Source of the DNA: Paenibacillus sp. AN1007
GTDB taxonomy: Bacteria > Bacillota > Bacilli > Paenibacillales > Paenibacillaceae
Length of the DNA: 64,000 nt
Assembly: GCF_040702995.1 (NCBI RefSeq)
Contig: NZ_CP159992.1
Span: forward strand, 630,501 to 694,500
Direction: 5' to 3'
The notes under the pieces were generated by a model that searched no databases, was not told where the DNA came from, and worked only from the letters and a program-made list of their open reading frames with translations. The translations under genes and the position numbers were made by a program. Shown here one piece after another: positions 1 to 9,540 of the stretch. Numbering within the stretch: the first letter of the stretch is position 1; each line of letters opens with the position of its first letter.

Positions 1-25
1 GTAAGCTGAGGAGTTAAAGCGCAGG

Positions 26-90
26 CGCTAATGGAAATACAGCGGTCATTCCAGTGGAATAATCCGCATTTCCATTAGCGTCTTTTTTTT
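26..90 (+). terminator. Rho-independent terminator
   Basis: A 13-bp perfect inverted repeat (26-38 with 68-80) is followed by an eight-T run at 83-90. It ends transcription from a gene lying left of the window and isolates the operon that starts at 322. Confidence 0.85.
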
Positions 91-321
91 ATACATTATA
101 GGCTCCGAATGTGCCGTACTTCGTTATACCTAAATACCGTGACTAATTAGGAGTAGAAGTGATGGGAACGTGCGTTCTTTTTCCTATACGTAAAGAGATG
201 TGATTTGCACGATTGAGAAGGACATTGGGACTGGGGTTGGAAGAAGTTGCAAGTCAGGCCGGGTATCGGTTAACATTCAAATGAGTGAAAGACGATTAAC
301 CTTATACGGGAGGGATTTGGC
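91..321. other. Leader region of the STM4015-4011 operon
   Basis: This stretch has no long gene. I see no convincing sigma-A promoter. It holds a 13-codon ORF at 162-203 with a good ribosome-binding site (AGGAG at 149-153), which is discussed among the findings. The operon's own ribosome-binding site (GGGAGGG) lies just before the GTG at 322. Confidence 0.4.
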
Positions 322-1164
322 GTGCAGGAAGTGAAGCTGGTTGTATCTTACGATGACTATGAAGAGGGTATTCGAATGGAGACACTCCTTCGGGATTTGG
401 CAGCGAAACCGGAAGCGGCAGCGCTGGAAAGCCTGATCATTGGTGATTGGGGACAAGCTTATGAAAATTCTCCGCAGGAATTCAAGGATACCTTGATTGA
501 GCTTGCACCAAGTTTCCCGGCTTTGAAACAATTATTTATCGGAGATATGGAGTCCGAAGAATGCGAAGTTTCCTGGATTATTCAAACGAATCTTGCACCA
601 ATTCTGCAAGCTTTTCCGAATTTGACCTCGTTTGTGATTAAAGGCAGCAGCGGACTTGAACTGGAGCCTCTCCGGCACAGCAAGCTGGAAGAATTAATCA
701 TTATTTGCGGTGGTCTGCCGAAGAATGTCTTGTCCGACATTGCCACGGCAGAGCTGCCTGAATTGCGCAAGCTTGAACTGTATCTAGGGGTTGTAGATTA
801 CGGATTCGATGGTTCTTTGGAGGATGTGCAGCCTTTGCTTGAAAAAGGACGTTTCCCTAAACTGGAGTACCTCGGTTTGAAGAACAGTGAAATTCAGGAC
901 GAGATTGCAAAGGCTGCTGCAGAGGCGCCGATTCTCGAGCAGCTTCAAGTGCTCGATTTCTCGGAAGGAACCTTGTCGGATGAAGGGGCAGAAGCACTGC
1001 TTGCCAGTGATAAAATTAAACAGTTGAAGCACCTGAATCTAAGCTATCATTACATGACGGATGAAATGATGCTGCGCTGGAATCAATCCGGCATGTCGGT
1101 AGATGTGAGTGACCAGCAGGAAAGTGATGAAGAGGACTGGCGTTTCCCGATGCTGACAGAATAG
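322..1164 (+). CDS. STM4015-family leucine-rich-repeat protein
   Basis: A 280-residue soluble protein built of irregular leucine-rich repeats from about residue 35 to 255 (patterns such as LKQLFIGD, LEELIII, LRKLELYL, LEYLGLKN, LKHLNLSY). There is no signal peptide or membrane segment, so it should be cytoplasmic. The GTG start is chosen because GGGAGGG precedes it by about 7 bases. It is first in a five-gene run whose members match the families named after Salmonella loci STM4015 to STM4011. The LRR surface suggests a binding or scaffold role for the enzymes encoded downstream; that is inference. I know of no experimental function for the family. Family assignment rests on fold, length and neighbours. 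Confidence 0.8.
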   Translation: MQEVKLVVSYDDYEEGIRMETLLRDLAAKPEAAALESLIIGDWGQAYENSPQEFKDTLIELAPSFPALKQLFIGDMESEECEVSWIIQTNLAPILQAFPNLTSFVIKGSSGLELEPLRHSKLEELIIICGGLPKNVLSDIATAELPELRKLELYLGVVDYGFDGSLEDVQPLLEKGRFPKLEYLGLKNSEIQDEIAKAAAEAPILEQLQVLDFSEGTLSDEGAEALLASDKIKQLKHLNLSYHYMTDEMMLRWNQSGMSVDVSDQQESDEEDWRFPMLTE

Positions 1165-1167
1165 CCG

Positions 1168-2439
1168 ATGTGGGATGAGAAACCTTTGTTATTAATCGGT
1201 AACCTGGACAATCGAAGAACAGCAGGACTGCAGGAAGCTCGAAAACAAGCGGGAATGAGTCCTGCCCATATGCTGTCATATGGGCAGCTTCTCCATACTT
1301 GGAGAGAGGGAGGAAGTCTCGCCGAACTTGTGCAGGCAAACTCTCCAGCGCCGCTCATTCGACTGGATGCCCCAGGCGAAGATTGGGATGTGGAACGCGG
1401 ACTGCTGCAGCTTGGAGCTTTAGACTTTAAGGAATCGGGCGATACCATGCACGACTTGAAGAGATCAGCGCGCCGCGTACGAAGTGATCTGTCATCGTCG
1501 TCGCAAAAGATAGGTCAGGAGACTTTCTCAGCTGAAGCTTCTCTTAGGTTAGAGCAGCAGTGGGGAAGAATCTACGCGCCTGCCCAATGGTTCCGGGGCT
1601 GGAAGACTTTTCTTAACCGGGCTGCGCAAGAAGCACGCGAGGTGTGGCCTGATGTCCAATTTTGGAATGACCCGGCCGAGATTGGCCTGATGTTTGATAA
1701 AAGAGAATGTCAGCTGCACTTGGCACAGCATGGTATTCCGGTTCCACCGTTACTGCCCTCTTCACAGCCTATCAATTGCTGGGAAATATTGCGTGAGGCA
1801 ATGAACGTTTCGCAGATGCACCGGGTCTTTGTCAAGCTGGCCTGCGGCTCGGGTGCATCGGGGGTTGTGGCCTATCAGATAAATCCGCGGACAGGTGAGG
1901 AGATTGCGGTTACAACGGTAGGCATGGAAATCTTTCAGGGCCAAACTGTTTTTTATAATGAGGGTAAACTGCAGAGGTATACCCGTCATAATGAGATTCG
2001 CATCCTGATGGACTGGCTCTGTGCTGAAGGAGCACAGATCGAGCGATGGATGCCCAAAGCTGCTCTGAATCAGCGCGTTTATGATGTTCGTCAACTCGTT
2101 GCGGCAGGACAGGCCGGTCATGCCGTTATGCGTCTTAGCCGCACACCGATCACTAATCTCCATCTGCGGAATGAGCGAATGCTGCCGGCCGAGGCTGGCT
2201 TGGACGAACTGCATATGTCCATGATTCAGAAAGCAGCTCAGGATACAATGATGACCTTTCCCGATTCATGGTCGGCAGGCATTGATGTCCTGCTTACCAA
2301 CGGAATGAATCCCCGTACGTATGTGCTGGATGTGAATCCGTTCGGTGACCTGTTATACCGAGTCAAGCATCAAGGTATGAGTCCCTATGAATGGGAGATG
2401 AAGCTTTTGCGAAAGGAGGAGCCTGTTAAACATGCCTGA
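1168..2439 (+). CDS. STM4014-family ATP-grasp-like protein
   Basis: 423 residues. The C-terminal half looks like an ATP-grasp fold. A lysine-bearing strand with a glycine-rich loop (VFVKLACGSGASGV, Lys about 223) fits nucleotide binding, and a late acidic DVNPFGD motif near residue 390 resembles the metal-binding Asp/Asn pair of ATP-grasp ligases. Such enzymes join a carboxylate to an amine, thiol or other nucleophile through an acyl phosphate; the substrate here is unknown. The start lies 3 bases after the previous stop with no clear ribosome-binding site, suggesting translational coupling. The 3' end overlaps the next gene by 8 bases. The ATP-grasp call is my reading of motifs and is less certain than the membership of the conserved cluster. 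Confidence 0.78.
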   Translation: MWDEKPLLLIGNLDNRRTAGLQEARKQAGMSPAHMLSYGQLLHTWREGGSLAELVQANSPAPLIRLDAPGEDWDVERGLLQLGALDFKESGDTMHDLKRSARRVRSDLSSSSQKIGQETFSAEASLRLEQQWGRIYAPAQWFRGWKTFLNRAAQEAREVWPDVQFWNDPAEIGLMFDKRECQLHLAQHGIPVPPLLPSSQPINCWEILREAMNVSQMHRVFVKLACGSGASGVVAYQINPRTGEEIAVTTVGMEIFQGQTVFYNEGKLQRYTRHNEIRILMDWLCAEGAQIERWMPKAALNQRVYDVRQLVAAGQAGHAVMRLSRTPITNLHLRNERMLPAEAGLDELHMSMIQKAAQDTMMTFPDSWSAGIDVLLTNGMNPRTYVLDVNPFGDLLYRVKHQGMSPYEWEMKLLRKEEPVKHA

Positions 2440-3217
2440 TATGAACACCATTGTAGGCTCCCACAATATTCTAATGATTACTTTAGATACGCTGCGTTAC
2501 GACGCTGCCAAGCTGGAGGAAGAGCACTGCCCTAATCTGTGCGGCTCAGGCCCTTGGGAGAAGCGGCATACTCCCGGGAGTTTTACATATGCTGCGCATC
2601 ATGCTTTTTTTGGTGGTTTTATGCCTACGCCTGCGAATACAGAAAAGGCATCTCATATCCGATTGTTCCATTCCCGGAATACCGGGCTCAAGACTCACCC
2701 TCACACCTGGTTGTTTGATACACCGGATATCGTTTCCGGTTTAGCCGCAGAGGGATATCGCACCATCTGTATCGGCGGTGTTATTTTTTTTACGAAAAAG
2801 AACCCCCTTGCGAAAGTGCTGCCAGGTTATTTCCAGCAGAGTTATTGGCGAATGAATTTTGGGGTCACCAATGCTAGGTCCACCGAAAATCAGGTGAACC
2901 ATGCATTAAAGCTGCTCAAACAGACGGCACCTGATGAGAAGCTGTTTCTGTTTATGAATGTGTCTGCGATTCACGGCCCCAACCGATACTTCGTTGATGG
3001 AGCCCGGGAGGACTCGGTAGAGACGCAGCGTGCTGCACTGCGATATGTGGACAAGGCGTTAGGAACGTTGTTTGAAGCCATGAGAGAGCGAGAGCGGCCG
3101 ACGTTCTGCCTTGCTTTTTCCGATCATGGTACAGCTTACGGTGAGGATGGGTACCACGGGCACCGGCTGGCGCATGATGTCGTTTGGACCGTGCCGTATC
3201 GTGAATTTATTTTGTAA
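2432..3217 (+). CDS. STM4013/SEN3800-family metallohydrolase
   Basis: 261 residues of the alkaline phosphatase/sulfatase superfamily. The N-terminal strand ends in a metal-ligand Asp (MITLDTLRYD, Asp19). A Ser/Thr-rich turn follows (GSFTYAAHH, Thr52 the likeliest nucleophile), and a late FSDHG motif gives Asp231 and His232, with His242/His244 behind it. The Cys/Ser-x-Pro-x-Arg signature of true sulfatases is absent, so a phosphodiesterase, phosphotransferase or pyrophosphatase activity is more likely than sulfate release. The protein is compact and has no signal peptide, so it acts in the cytoplasm. Its ATG overlaps the preceding gene by 8 bases, with AAAGGAGG upstream. Substrate unknown. Confidence 0.82.
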   Translation: MPDMNTIVGSHNILMITLDTLRYDAAKLEEEHCPNLCGSGPWEKRHTPGSFTYAAHHAFFGGFMPTPANTEKASHIRLFHSRNTGLKTHPHTWLFDTPDIVSGLAAEGYRTICIGGVIFFTKKNPLAKVLPGYFQQSYWRMNFGVTNARSTENQVNHALKLLKQTAPDEKLFLFMNVSAIHGPNRYFVDGAREDSVETQRAALRYVDKALGTLFEAMRERERPTFCLAFSDHGTAYGEDGYHGHRLAHDVVWTVPYREFIL

Positions 3218-3228
3218 GGAGGAAGCCG

Positions 3229-4614
3229 ATGAGTGAGTATTCAGAGCGAACTGCAGCAGGCGCCGAACAGTCTGGCTCCGAGCCAGCAGCAGCTCTTCGT
3301 GAAGTGTTGACCTTCCCTTATCGTTCTTATCTGTATTCTTATCCGCATAAGACCGCATATCGTGAGCTGAATCCGCCGGTTCCACTGCAATCTTTGTGGG
3401 AAAAGGAAGACACGGAGACCTATTTTTTATATATGCATATTCCTTTCTGCGCCGCTCGCTGCGGGTTTTGTAACTTGTTCACACTGCCGGATAAAAGGCA
3501 GGATAGTCACGAACAGTACGTGGATGCACTTGAGCGGCAGGCGAGGCAGTGGGCACCAGTGACCTCACGCAGACCCTATTCCAGGTTTGCCATTGGCGGG
3601 GGAACACCAACATTGCTGCAGGAGAAGCAGCTCAGCCGCTTATTCGACATTGCTGAAGGCACTATGGGACTGGACCCGTCACAGGCTTCAATTTCGGTAG
3701 AAACTTCTCCTGATACGGTAACGGATGGCAAATTGAGCATTTTGAAGGAACGCCGCGTAGACCGGGTGAGCATGGGAATACAAAGTTTTATCGAAGCGGA
3801 AGCAGCTGCAATCTATCGTCCGCAGAAACCACAGGAGGTAGAACGTGCGCTGGAGAAGCTGGTCCGTCATGATTTTCCGCTGCTGAATCTGGACTTGATC
3901 TATGGCCTGCCTGGCCAGACGATTGAGACTTGGACGTATTCACTTGAGCGCGTGCTGGCATACGATCCGGGTGAAGTGTTTATCTACCCGCTGTACACAC
4001 GAGAGAATACGATTGTAAAGCCAGAAGATATTCAGCGTCAGGGACCAGACATTCGAATGGAGCTTTACAAAGCGGCGCGTGAGCTGTTAAAAAGCAAAGG
4101 GTATACGCAGTACTCGATGCGCCGGTTTGCGAAAGAGCAGTCTTCTGTCAAAACGCTTCTTCCTTACAGCTGTCAGGAAGAAGGGATGGTTGGTCTCGGA
4201 TGTGGTGCACGCTCCTATACGAACAGGGTTCATTATGCTTCCAAATATGGTGTGACCTATAAGGCGACACAGAGCATTATTGCCGATTATGTTAACGCTG
4301 AACGTTATGATGAGGCAGATTACGGTATTGTGTTAAGCCGTGAAGAACAGAGACGCAGATTTATCTTAAAAGCGCTGCTGCATCGTGAGGGATTGATGTT
4401 GTCCCTTTATCAGGAAAGGTTTGGAACAGATGTACTGTCTGATTATCCTTGGCTGAGCGAATTACTGGAAGAGGATATGGCCTGCTTCGATATGGAGGGA
4501 GATGAGCAGGTGCTGCGTTTGACGGAGGACGGTCTTGGATATTCGGATGCGATCGGAGACTGGCTCATTTCTGCTGATATCCGTGAGCAGATGGAAAGGT
4601 TTGTTTTCTCATGA
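3229..4614 (+). CDS. STM4012-family radical SAM protein
   Basis: 461 residues resembling the HemN/HemW branch of radical SAM enzymes. The [4Fe-4S]-binding CxxxCxxC is at Cys74, Cys78 and Cys81 (FCAARCGFC). A GGGTPT S-adenosylmethionine motif follows near residue 123, then HemN-like segments (SVETSPDT, DRVSMGIQSF, LNLDLIYGLPGQT). A C-terminal HemN-like helical domain is present. GGAGG lies 6 bases before the ATG. The gene is embedded in the five-gene operon and overlaps the next by 4 bases (ATGA). Despite its likeness to coproporphyrinogen dehydrogenase I would not call it hemN: the neighbours are not haem genes, and the family is separately recognised as uncharacterised. Confidence 0.85.
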   Translation: MSEYSERTAAGAEQSGSEPAAALREVLTFPYRSYLYSYPHKTAYRELNPPVPLQSLWEKEDTETYFLYMHIPFCAARCGFCNLFTLPDKRQDSHEQYVDALERQARQWAPVTSRRPYSRFAIGGGTPTLLQEKQLSRLFDIAEGTMGLDPSQASISVETSPDTVTDGKLSILKERRVDRVSMGIQSFIEAEAAAIYRPQKPQEVERALEKLVRHDFPLLNLDLIYGLPGQTIETWTYSLERVLAYDPGEVFIYPLYTRENTIVKPEDIQRQGPDIRMELYKAARELLKSKGYTQYSMRRFAKEQSSVKTLLPYSCQEEGMVGLGCGARSYTNRVHYASKYGVTYKATQSIIADYVNAERYDEADYGIVLSREEQRRRFILKALLHREGLMLSLYQERFGTDVLSDYPWLSELLEEDMACFDMEGDEQVLRLTEDGLGYSDAIGDWLISADIREQMERFVFS

Positions 4615-5474
4615 GAGCGACCTTGTATTATCGAGGGAAGTTGTCGTCTTGTAACTATGACTGTCCTTACTGTCCTTTTAGCAAAACGGTAGATTCCAAA
4701 GAAACGTTAAACGTGGATGAACAGCAGCTCCGCCAGTTTGTAACCTGGGTTAGAGAACAGGAGAGTCAGGGGCACCGTTTCTCTATATTCTTCAATCCCT
4801 ATGGAGAAGCCTTGGTTCGGCGCTGGTATCGGGAAGCAATGGTTGAATTGTCACATATGGGGCACGTGGATAAGGTAGCGATTCAAACCAATCTATCTGT
4901 CAAGCTCGATTGGGCACGTGAGCTGCATGTGCGCAAAGCGGCCTTCTGGGCCACATATCACCCTCGTGAGACGAAAGAGGCGTCTTTTGTCAATCAATGC
5001 AGGACTTTGACAGAGATGGGGCTGTCTTTTAGTGTGGGTACTGTTGGACTGCGGAGTGCGTTTCCGGCGATAGAATCCATGAGGCAGGCACTGCCTGATG
5101 ATGTGTATATGTGGATCAATGCGTTCAAGGATCGGTCCCAATACTACACTCCGGATGAGATTGAGTTTCTCAAAGGAATTGATCCGCTGTTCGAGGGGAA
5201 TTTACAGGACTATGACAGTTTGGGCAAGCGCTGTGCCGCAGGTTCAGATGTGTTTTATGTTCAAGGCTCGGGACACGTAAAAAGGTGTTACAAGGACCGT
5301 CGAATCATTGGTCATCTCTATCGTGATGGCCTGCAGGCTTTGTCTGCAGAACGGCCATGCGGTATGAAAAAGTGCGGCTGTTACATCGGTTATATTCATA
5401 TGCAGGATTCCCCGTTCAGAGAAACATTCGGTACAGGATTATTGGAGCGGAATCCAGCATTTATTCATCAATAA
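4611..5474 (+). CDS. STM4011-family radical SAM protein
   Basis: 287 residues with a radical SAM cluster motif near the N-terminus at Cys14, Cys18 and Cys21 (SSCNYDCPYCPF). The C-terminal part has further cysteines (CAAGSDVF, KRCYKD, then PCGMKKCGC), spaced as expected for an auxiliary iron-sulfur cluster of SPASM or twitch type. Two radical SAM enzymes with different architecture side by side, plus an ATP-grasp-like protein, suggest successive modification of one substrate; that is inference. The ATG overlaps the upstream stop by 4 bases. This is the last gene of the operon, and a strong terminator starts at its stop codon. Confidence 0.85.
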   Translation: MRATLYYRGKLSSCNYDCPYCPFSKTVDSKETLNVDEQQLRQFVTWVREQESQGHRFSIFFNPYGEALVRRWYREAMVELSHMGHVDKVAIQTNLSVKLDWARELHVRKAAFWATYHPRETKEASFVNQCRTLTEMGLSFSVGTVGLRSAFPAIESMRQALPDDVYMWINAFKDRSQYYTPDEIEFLKGIDPLFEGNLQDYDSLGKRCAAGSDVFYVQGSGHVKRCYKDRRIIGHLYRDGLQALSAERPCGMKKCGCYIGYIHMQDSPFRETFGTGLLERNPAFIHQ

Positions 5475-5550
5475 AAACATCTTTCAGCAGCAGCTTGTGT
5501 CAAATCGGAGAACGGTTTGGATACAGGCTTTACTGAAAGATGTTTTTTTT
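5473..5550 (+). terminator. Terminator of the STM4015-4011 operon
   Basis: A 15-bp stem (5473-5487 with 5533-5547) carries a long loop and ends in a T run. It begins at the stop codon of the last operon gene. Confidence 0.85.
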
Positions 5551-5811
5551 GTAATGAAAGGATAGTAAGTGATCTCCTGTAAATGGGTCTTGACTTTTTT
5601 ATTGAAAATTTTAAATATTGATGATTCAACTTTGGTTTGTTTTGGGTTAGTATCAATTAGGAATAAAGACCTGTTTTTGAGATAGTGAATATGAATATTA
5701 TATTAACATATATCATTGTATGGGTCTTTTGACTTAATAGGAGGAGGAGGTTATTACGCAATTAAATAATAAAATTGTTTTACTTCTATTGAAATTTAGG
5801 AGGAATTCGAC
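5551..5811. other. Upstream region of the chemotaxis receptor gene
   Basis: An AT-rich 260-bp stretch. A possible promoter is TTGACT (5590-5595) with a 16-base spacer to TAAATA (5612-5617). A strong Shine-Dalgarno-like string (AGGAGGAGGAGG, about 5739-5750) has no ATG/GTG/TTG at the right distance. The true ribosome-binding site, AGGAGGAA, is at about 5799-5806. I see no sigma-D-type motility promoter. Confidence 0.35.
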
Positions 5812-7509
5812 GTGAAAAAGATATCCATTAGTCAAAAACTGCTTATTGGTTTCTCATCCGTTCTATTATTGTTGGTAACGGTTACGGTTATTTCATACTT
5901 CCAATTTGTAAATCTGGAGAAGACATACACGAATTTAATCAATGATCGAACAAGCAAACTGCTGAAAATCAAAAATATGACGATTGATCTTAAATCACAA
6001 CAAATTGCCTTGAGGAACTACATTATGCAGGCAAACAAGGAGAATGAAGATGCTTTTACCAAGGCTTACGAAGATTACATAAATTTGAGTGAAGATTTGA
6101 AATCGACGGTTACCAGTTCCGCTATGAAACAATATCTGGTCAGCTCTGATGAGATGATGAAGCAGTACTATGATTTTTCAAAAAATGTAATGTCACTCAC
6201 AACACAAGGAAATGTAGGAGAAATTTCTCGCTTAATGGAAAGTACAGCCCCTCAGCTTATTGCCGAATTTGAAGGGATTGTAGAATCCATGGAAAAACAT
6301 CAGCAAAAGGCAATGGATGAAGGATCGGCTGCGGCGAATCTTCAAACAGCCAAAGTACTTCGTTGGATCAGCATTATTGGCACCGTATCTATTCTCGTTG
6401 GTTTAGCAATCGCCATCATTATTGGCCGTCTCATCTCTAAACCGGTTCAATCTGTGGCTCAGGCAGCTGGACGAATTGCTGAAGGGGACTTGACGGGAGA
6501 GCCTATCAAGGTACGCAGCCGAGATGAGATTGGAGAGATGGCAGAGGCATTTAACGTTATGTCTGTCAATCTGCGGACGTTGATTCATCAGGTGGGGGAT
6601 GGTGCCGAACGCGTTGCAGCCTCTTCGGAAGAATTGACGGCGAGTACAGAACAGACGGTTATTGCGAATGAGCAAGTAGCAACTACGATGGGCGAGATTG
6701 CAGAGGGAATGGATGCGCAGGTTCGTATGGTTAGCGAAGGATTCCAGACTATGAATGAACTGGCAGCCGGTTTCAGGCGGGTGGTTGAAAATACAACCGT
6801 TGTTTCCGAGCAGGCTTCAGAAGCTTCTGCCCAGACAATATCCGGTAGTGAATCGATCCGCTCCGCAGTTGGACAGATGAATTCAATTCAAAACACCGTT
6901 GCCAGTCTTGCCGGAGTCATTGAAGAGCTTGGCAAACACTCGTCAGATATCGTGAAGATGGTGGATACCATCTCTGAAATAGCTGCTCAAACGAATCTGT
7001 TATCCCTGAATGCAGCCATTGAAGCCGCTAGAGCTGGGGAACATGGAAGGGGGTTCCAGGTTGTCGCGACGGAAGTACGGAAACTGTCTGAGCAGTCTGC
7101 ACAGTCTGCAGGAGAGATCGTGAAACTGGTTACCTCCATTGAAGCGGGCATGAGTAATGCCGCCAACTCCATGAGCGCTGTATCTTCCGAAGTGCAGGCA
7201 GGGATTCAACTGGTGAACCAGGCAGGAGATACATTTGATGAGATTCGGAATGCGGTTAGTAGTGTAGCGGGGCAGACACAAGAGGTTTCTGCTTCGATTG
7301 AACAGATGAATGCCGGTGTAGAGCAGATTAATGCGTCTATGAAGTCGATCATGGAGGTCACGGAGAATGCGGCTGCTGGAACAGAGGAAGTAAGTGCGAC
7401 GACAGAAGAACAGCTCTCTGCAATGCAGGAAATTGCATCGGCCGCCCATGATTTGTCATCCATGGCCGAGGTGCTGCAGCAGTCCGCAGCCCGTTTTAAA
7501 GTTTCCTAG
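5812..7509 (+). CDS. Methyl-accepting chemotaxis protein
   Basis: A 565-residue transmembrane receptor. TM1 is about residues 9-31; an external helical sensor resembling the four-helix-bundle MCP type runs to about 182; TM2 is about 184-207. A HAMP linker ([20 protein letters not shown] onward) leads into a long signalling coiled coil. The conserved hairpin tip ([20 protein letters not shown]) is the CheA/CheW docking site. It should sense an unknown ligand or a membrane or redox state and control the CheA kinase. The GTG start has an ideal AGGAGGAA 6 bases upstream. It stands alone, with terminators on both sides and no che genes nearby. Confidence 0.95.
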   Translation: MKKISISQKLLIGFSSVLLLLVTVTVISYFQFVNLEKTYTNLINDRTSKLLKIKNMTIDLKSQQIALRNYIMQANKENEDAFTKAYEDYINLSEDLKSTVTSSAMKQYLVSSDEMMKQYYDFSKNVMSLTTQGNVGEISRLMESTAPQLIAEFEGIVESMEKHQQKAMDEGSAAANLQTAKVLRWISIIGTVSILVGLAIAIIIGRLISKPVQSVAQAAGRIAEGDLTGEPIKVRSRDEIGEMAEAFNVMSVNLRTLIHQVGDGAERVAASSEELTASTEQTVIANEQVATTMGEIAEGMDAQVRMVSEGFQTMNELAAGFRRVVENTTVVSEQASEASAQTISGSESIRSAVGQMNSIQNTVASLAGVIEELGKHSSDIVKMVDTISEIAAQTNLLSLNAAIEAARAGEHGRGFQVVATEVRKLSEQSAQSAGEIVKLVTSIEAGMSNAANSMSAVSSEVQAGIQLVNQAGDTFDEIRNAVSSVAGQTQEVSASIEQMNAGVEQINASMKSIMEVTENAAAGTEEVSATTEEQLSAMQEIASAAHDLSSMAEVLQQSAARFKVS

Positions 7510-7618
7510 CGCAAAGATTTGAAGAGAAATAACATGTTTGTGTTGTAAGTTTATGTGAGAAAAGTGAGAATAAACAAAGAATTAAAGAGAAAGAACAACC
7601 GTAATAAAACATAAGCAA

Positions 7619-7656
7619 AACTGCCCTTATACCAACTGGATGGTATAGGGGCAGTT
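7619..7656. terminator. Bidirectional terminator between convergent genes
   Basis: An inverted repeat of about 16 bp (7619-7634 with 7641-7656) with a 6-base loop separates the chemotaxis gene from the convergent asparagine synthetase gene. The T-rich tract is on the minus-strand exit side, so it serves asnB best. Confidence 0.75.
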
Positions 7657-7695
7657 CTCGTTCCAAAAGATAAATTTAACAAAAGATGGCGTCCA

Positions 7696-9540
7696 TTATC
7701 GAATAGCAACATGATACGTCTTGAGCCAGCTGTTGATTTGAGTTAAATAAGCGAACAGCTGCGGTCCTGACATTAATTGTCCGAACCAGGGCAGATTCGA
7801 TGAGGCATCGGGTGAAGATGCAAGATTCCGAATCTGCACTTTGTCGATTAACGGTAGAATTGGTGATGTTGGATCATCCAGAATTTCAAGTACCTGCTGC
7901 TTAACGGCTGCCAGGTATTGAGGGTTATGTGTTTTGGGATAAGGGCTTTTTTTACGATATAACACATCGTCAGGCAGAACGCCTTCAAGTGCTTTTCGTA
8001 AAATGCCTTTCTCACGTCCTCCGGTAATTTTCATTTCCCAGGGAATGTTAAAGACATATTGGATCAGCCTATGATCACAGTAAGGAACACGGACTTCCAG
8101 GCCGGCACCCATGCTCATTCGGTCTTTGCGATCCAGCAGCGTAGGCATAAAACGTGTAATGTTTAAGTAAGACATAACACGCATCTGAGCTGTTTTCCCT
8201 GTTTCACCATCCAGTAACGGAACCTCGGCTACCGCATCGGAGTATCTGTCGGCCAGATAGTCAAGCGGTCTAATCCACTCGCGGATATCCGGAGATAGCA
8301 GCCCTGCCCGCATATCAGGCGCCACTGACCAAGGGAAAGTGCCTGAATTCAGCATTTCATCGCGGTGAAACCAGGGATAGCCGCCAAATACCTCATCTGC
8401 AGCTTCGCCAGATATGGCGACAGTCGCTCCCTTTTTGATCTCTTTGCAGAACAGATATAAAGACGAGTCGACATCGGCCATTCCCGGCAGATCTCTTACA
8501 AGCATAGCCTGAGTTAATGCGTGTACAAGCTCTCCATTTTCAATCTCGATCCAGTGGTGATCGGTTTGGAGCTCATCCACCATTCGCTGAATCCATGGAC
8601 CGTCTGCACCGGGCTGAAAAGAATGGGCCTGAAAATGTTTGGCGTTGTCTACATAATCTACCGAATACGTACTGACTTGCCCCTGCCCCGTCCGGTTGTA
8701 ATAATCAACAGCCAAAGCAGATAAGGCACTGGAGTCAAGGCCCCCGGATAAAAGGGAGCATACAGGAACATCGGAAGCTAATTGGCGTTCCAGTGTATCC
8801 TGTAACAGACGGCGGACTTCAGCTGCTGTTTCTTCCAGGTTATGTTCGTGTTTGACAGATTCCAGCTTCCAATAGGCATAGGTTTTCATTCCGCTGCGGC
8901 TGTAAATCATCGCATGAGCAGGCTTCAATTCATGAAGTGAGGAATAGACCCCATGCCCCGGTGTTCGCGCAGGCCCTACAATAAAAACCTCCGCCAGTCC
9001 TTCAGGACCTACGGCAGCTTCTACATCGGGGTGAAGAAGCAGCGCTTTGGGCTCAGAACCAAAAACAAGGGCATCCTTAGCATTACTGTAGAACAAAGGT
9101 TTGACCCCAAGGCGGTCACGGGCTATAAAGACCTGTTCCCGTCCTCCATCCCATATAGCAAAAGCGAATATACCATTAAATTTCTCAACACATGCTGGCC
9201 CCCATTCGATATACGAAGCCAGGAGGACTTCTGTATCACACTGGGTGCGGAAATGATGCCCCCGCTGAAGCAGTTCTTTTTTTAACTCGGGTGCATTGTA
9301 TAGTTCTCCGTTATACACAACAGTATAGGAGTAGTCTCCTTGTAATGCATGCATTGGCTGTGCCCCGTTCTCCGGGTCCATTACACTGAGGCGGCGATGC
9401 CCAAAAGCACAAGGGTTGGAAATCCATGTACCTGAAGCGTCGGGCCCACGGTTCGATAAGCTATCCGTCATCCGGACGAGCAGCTCCGATTCCTGTGTCA
9501 AATCCCGATTCCACTGTACGAAGCCGGTTATACCGCACAT
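7696..9540 (-). CDS. asnB: Asparagine synthase (glutamine-hydrolysing)
   Basis: 614 residues; makes asparagine from aspartate, glutamine and ATP in the cytoplasm. The N-terminal class II glutamine amidotransferase domain starts MCGITGF, so Cys2 becomes the catalytic N-terminal cysteine; GHRRLSVMD and NGELYN are the usual glutaminase strands. The synthetase domain carries the PP-loop SGGLDSS near residue 265 and the EAADEVFGGYPW segment. The length is close to the B. subtilis AsnO paralogue, used in sporulation, so a sporulation-linked role is possible. The ATG at 9540 has AAAGGA upstream on the minus strand. It is monocistronic, with a terminator downstream. Confidence 0.95.
   Translation of the reverse strand: MCGITGFVQWNRDLTQESELLVRMTDSLSNRGPDASGTWISNPCAFGHRRLSVMDPENGAQPMHALQGDYSYTVVYNGELYNAPELKKELLQRGHHFRTQCDTEVLLASYIEWGPACVEKFNGIFAFAIWDGGREQVFIARDRLGVKPLFYSNAKDALVFGSEPKALLLHPDVEAAVGPEGLAEVFIVGPARTPGHGVYSSLHELKPAHAMIYSRSGMKTYAYWKLESVKHEHNLEETAAEVRRLLQDTLERQLASDVPVCSLLSGGLDSSALSALAVDYYNRTGQGQVSTYSVDYVDNAKHFQAHSFQPGADGPWIQRMVDELQTDHHWIEIENGELVHALTQAMLVRDLPGMADVDSSLYLFCKEIKKGATVAISGEAADEVFGGYPWFHRDEMLNSGTFPWSVAPDMRAGLLSPDIREWIRPLDYLADRYSDAVAEVPLLDGETGKTAQMRVMSYLNITRFMPTLLDRKDRMSMGAGLEVRVPYCDHRLIQYVFNIPWEMKITGGREKGILRKALEGVLPDDVLYRKKSPYPKTHNPQYLAAVKQQVLEILDDPTSPILPLIDKVQIRNLASSPDASSNLPWFGQLMSGPQLFAYLTQINSWLKTYHVAIR

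Noticed and set aside
3229..4614. Calling the first radical SAM gene hemN (coproporphyrinogen dehydrogenase)
   Set aside because: The HemN-like fold is real, but the operon context matches the separate STM4012 family.
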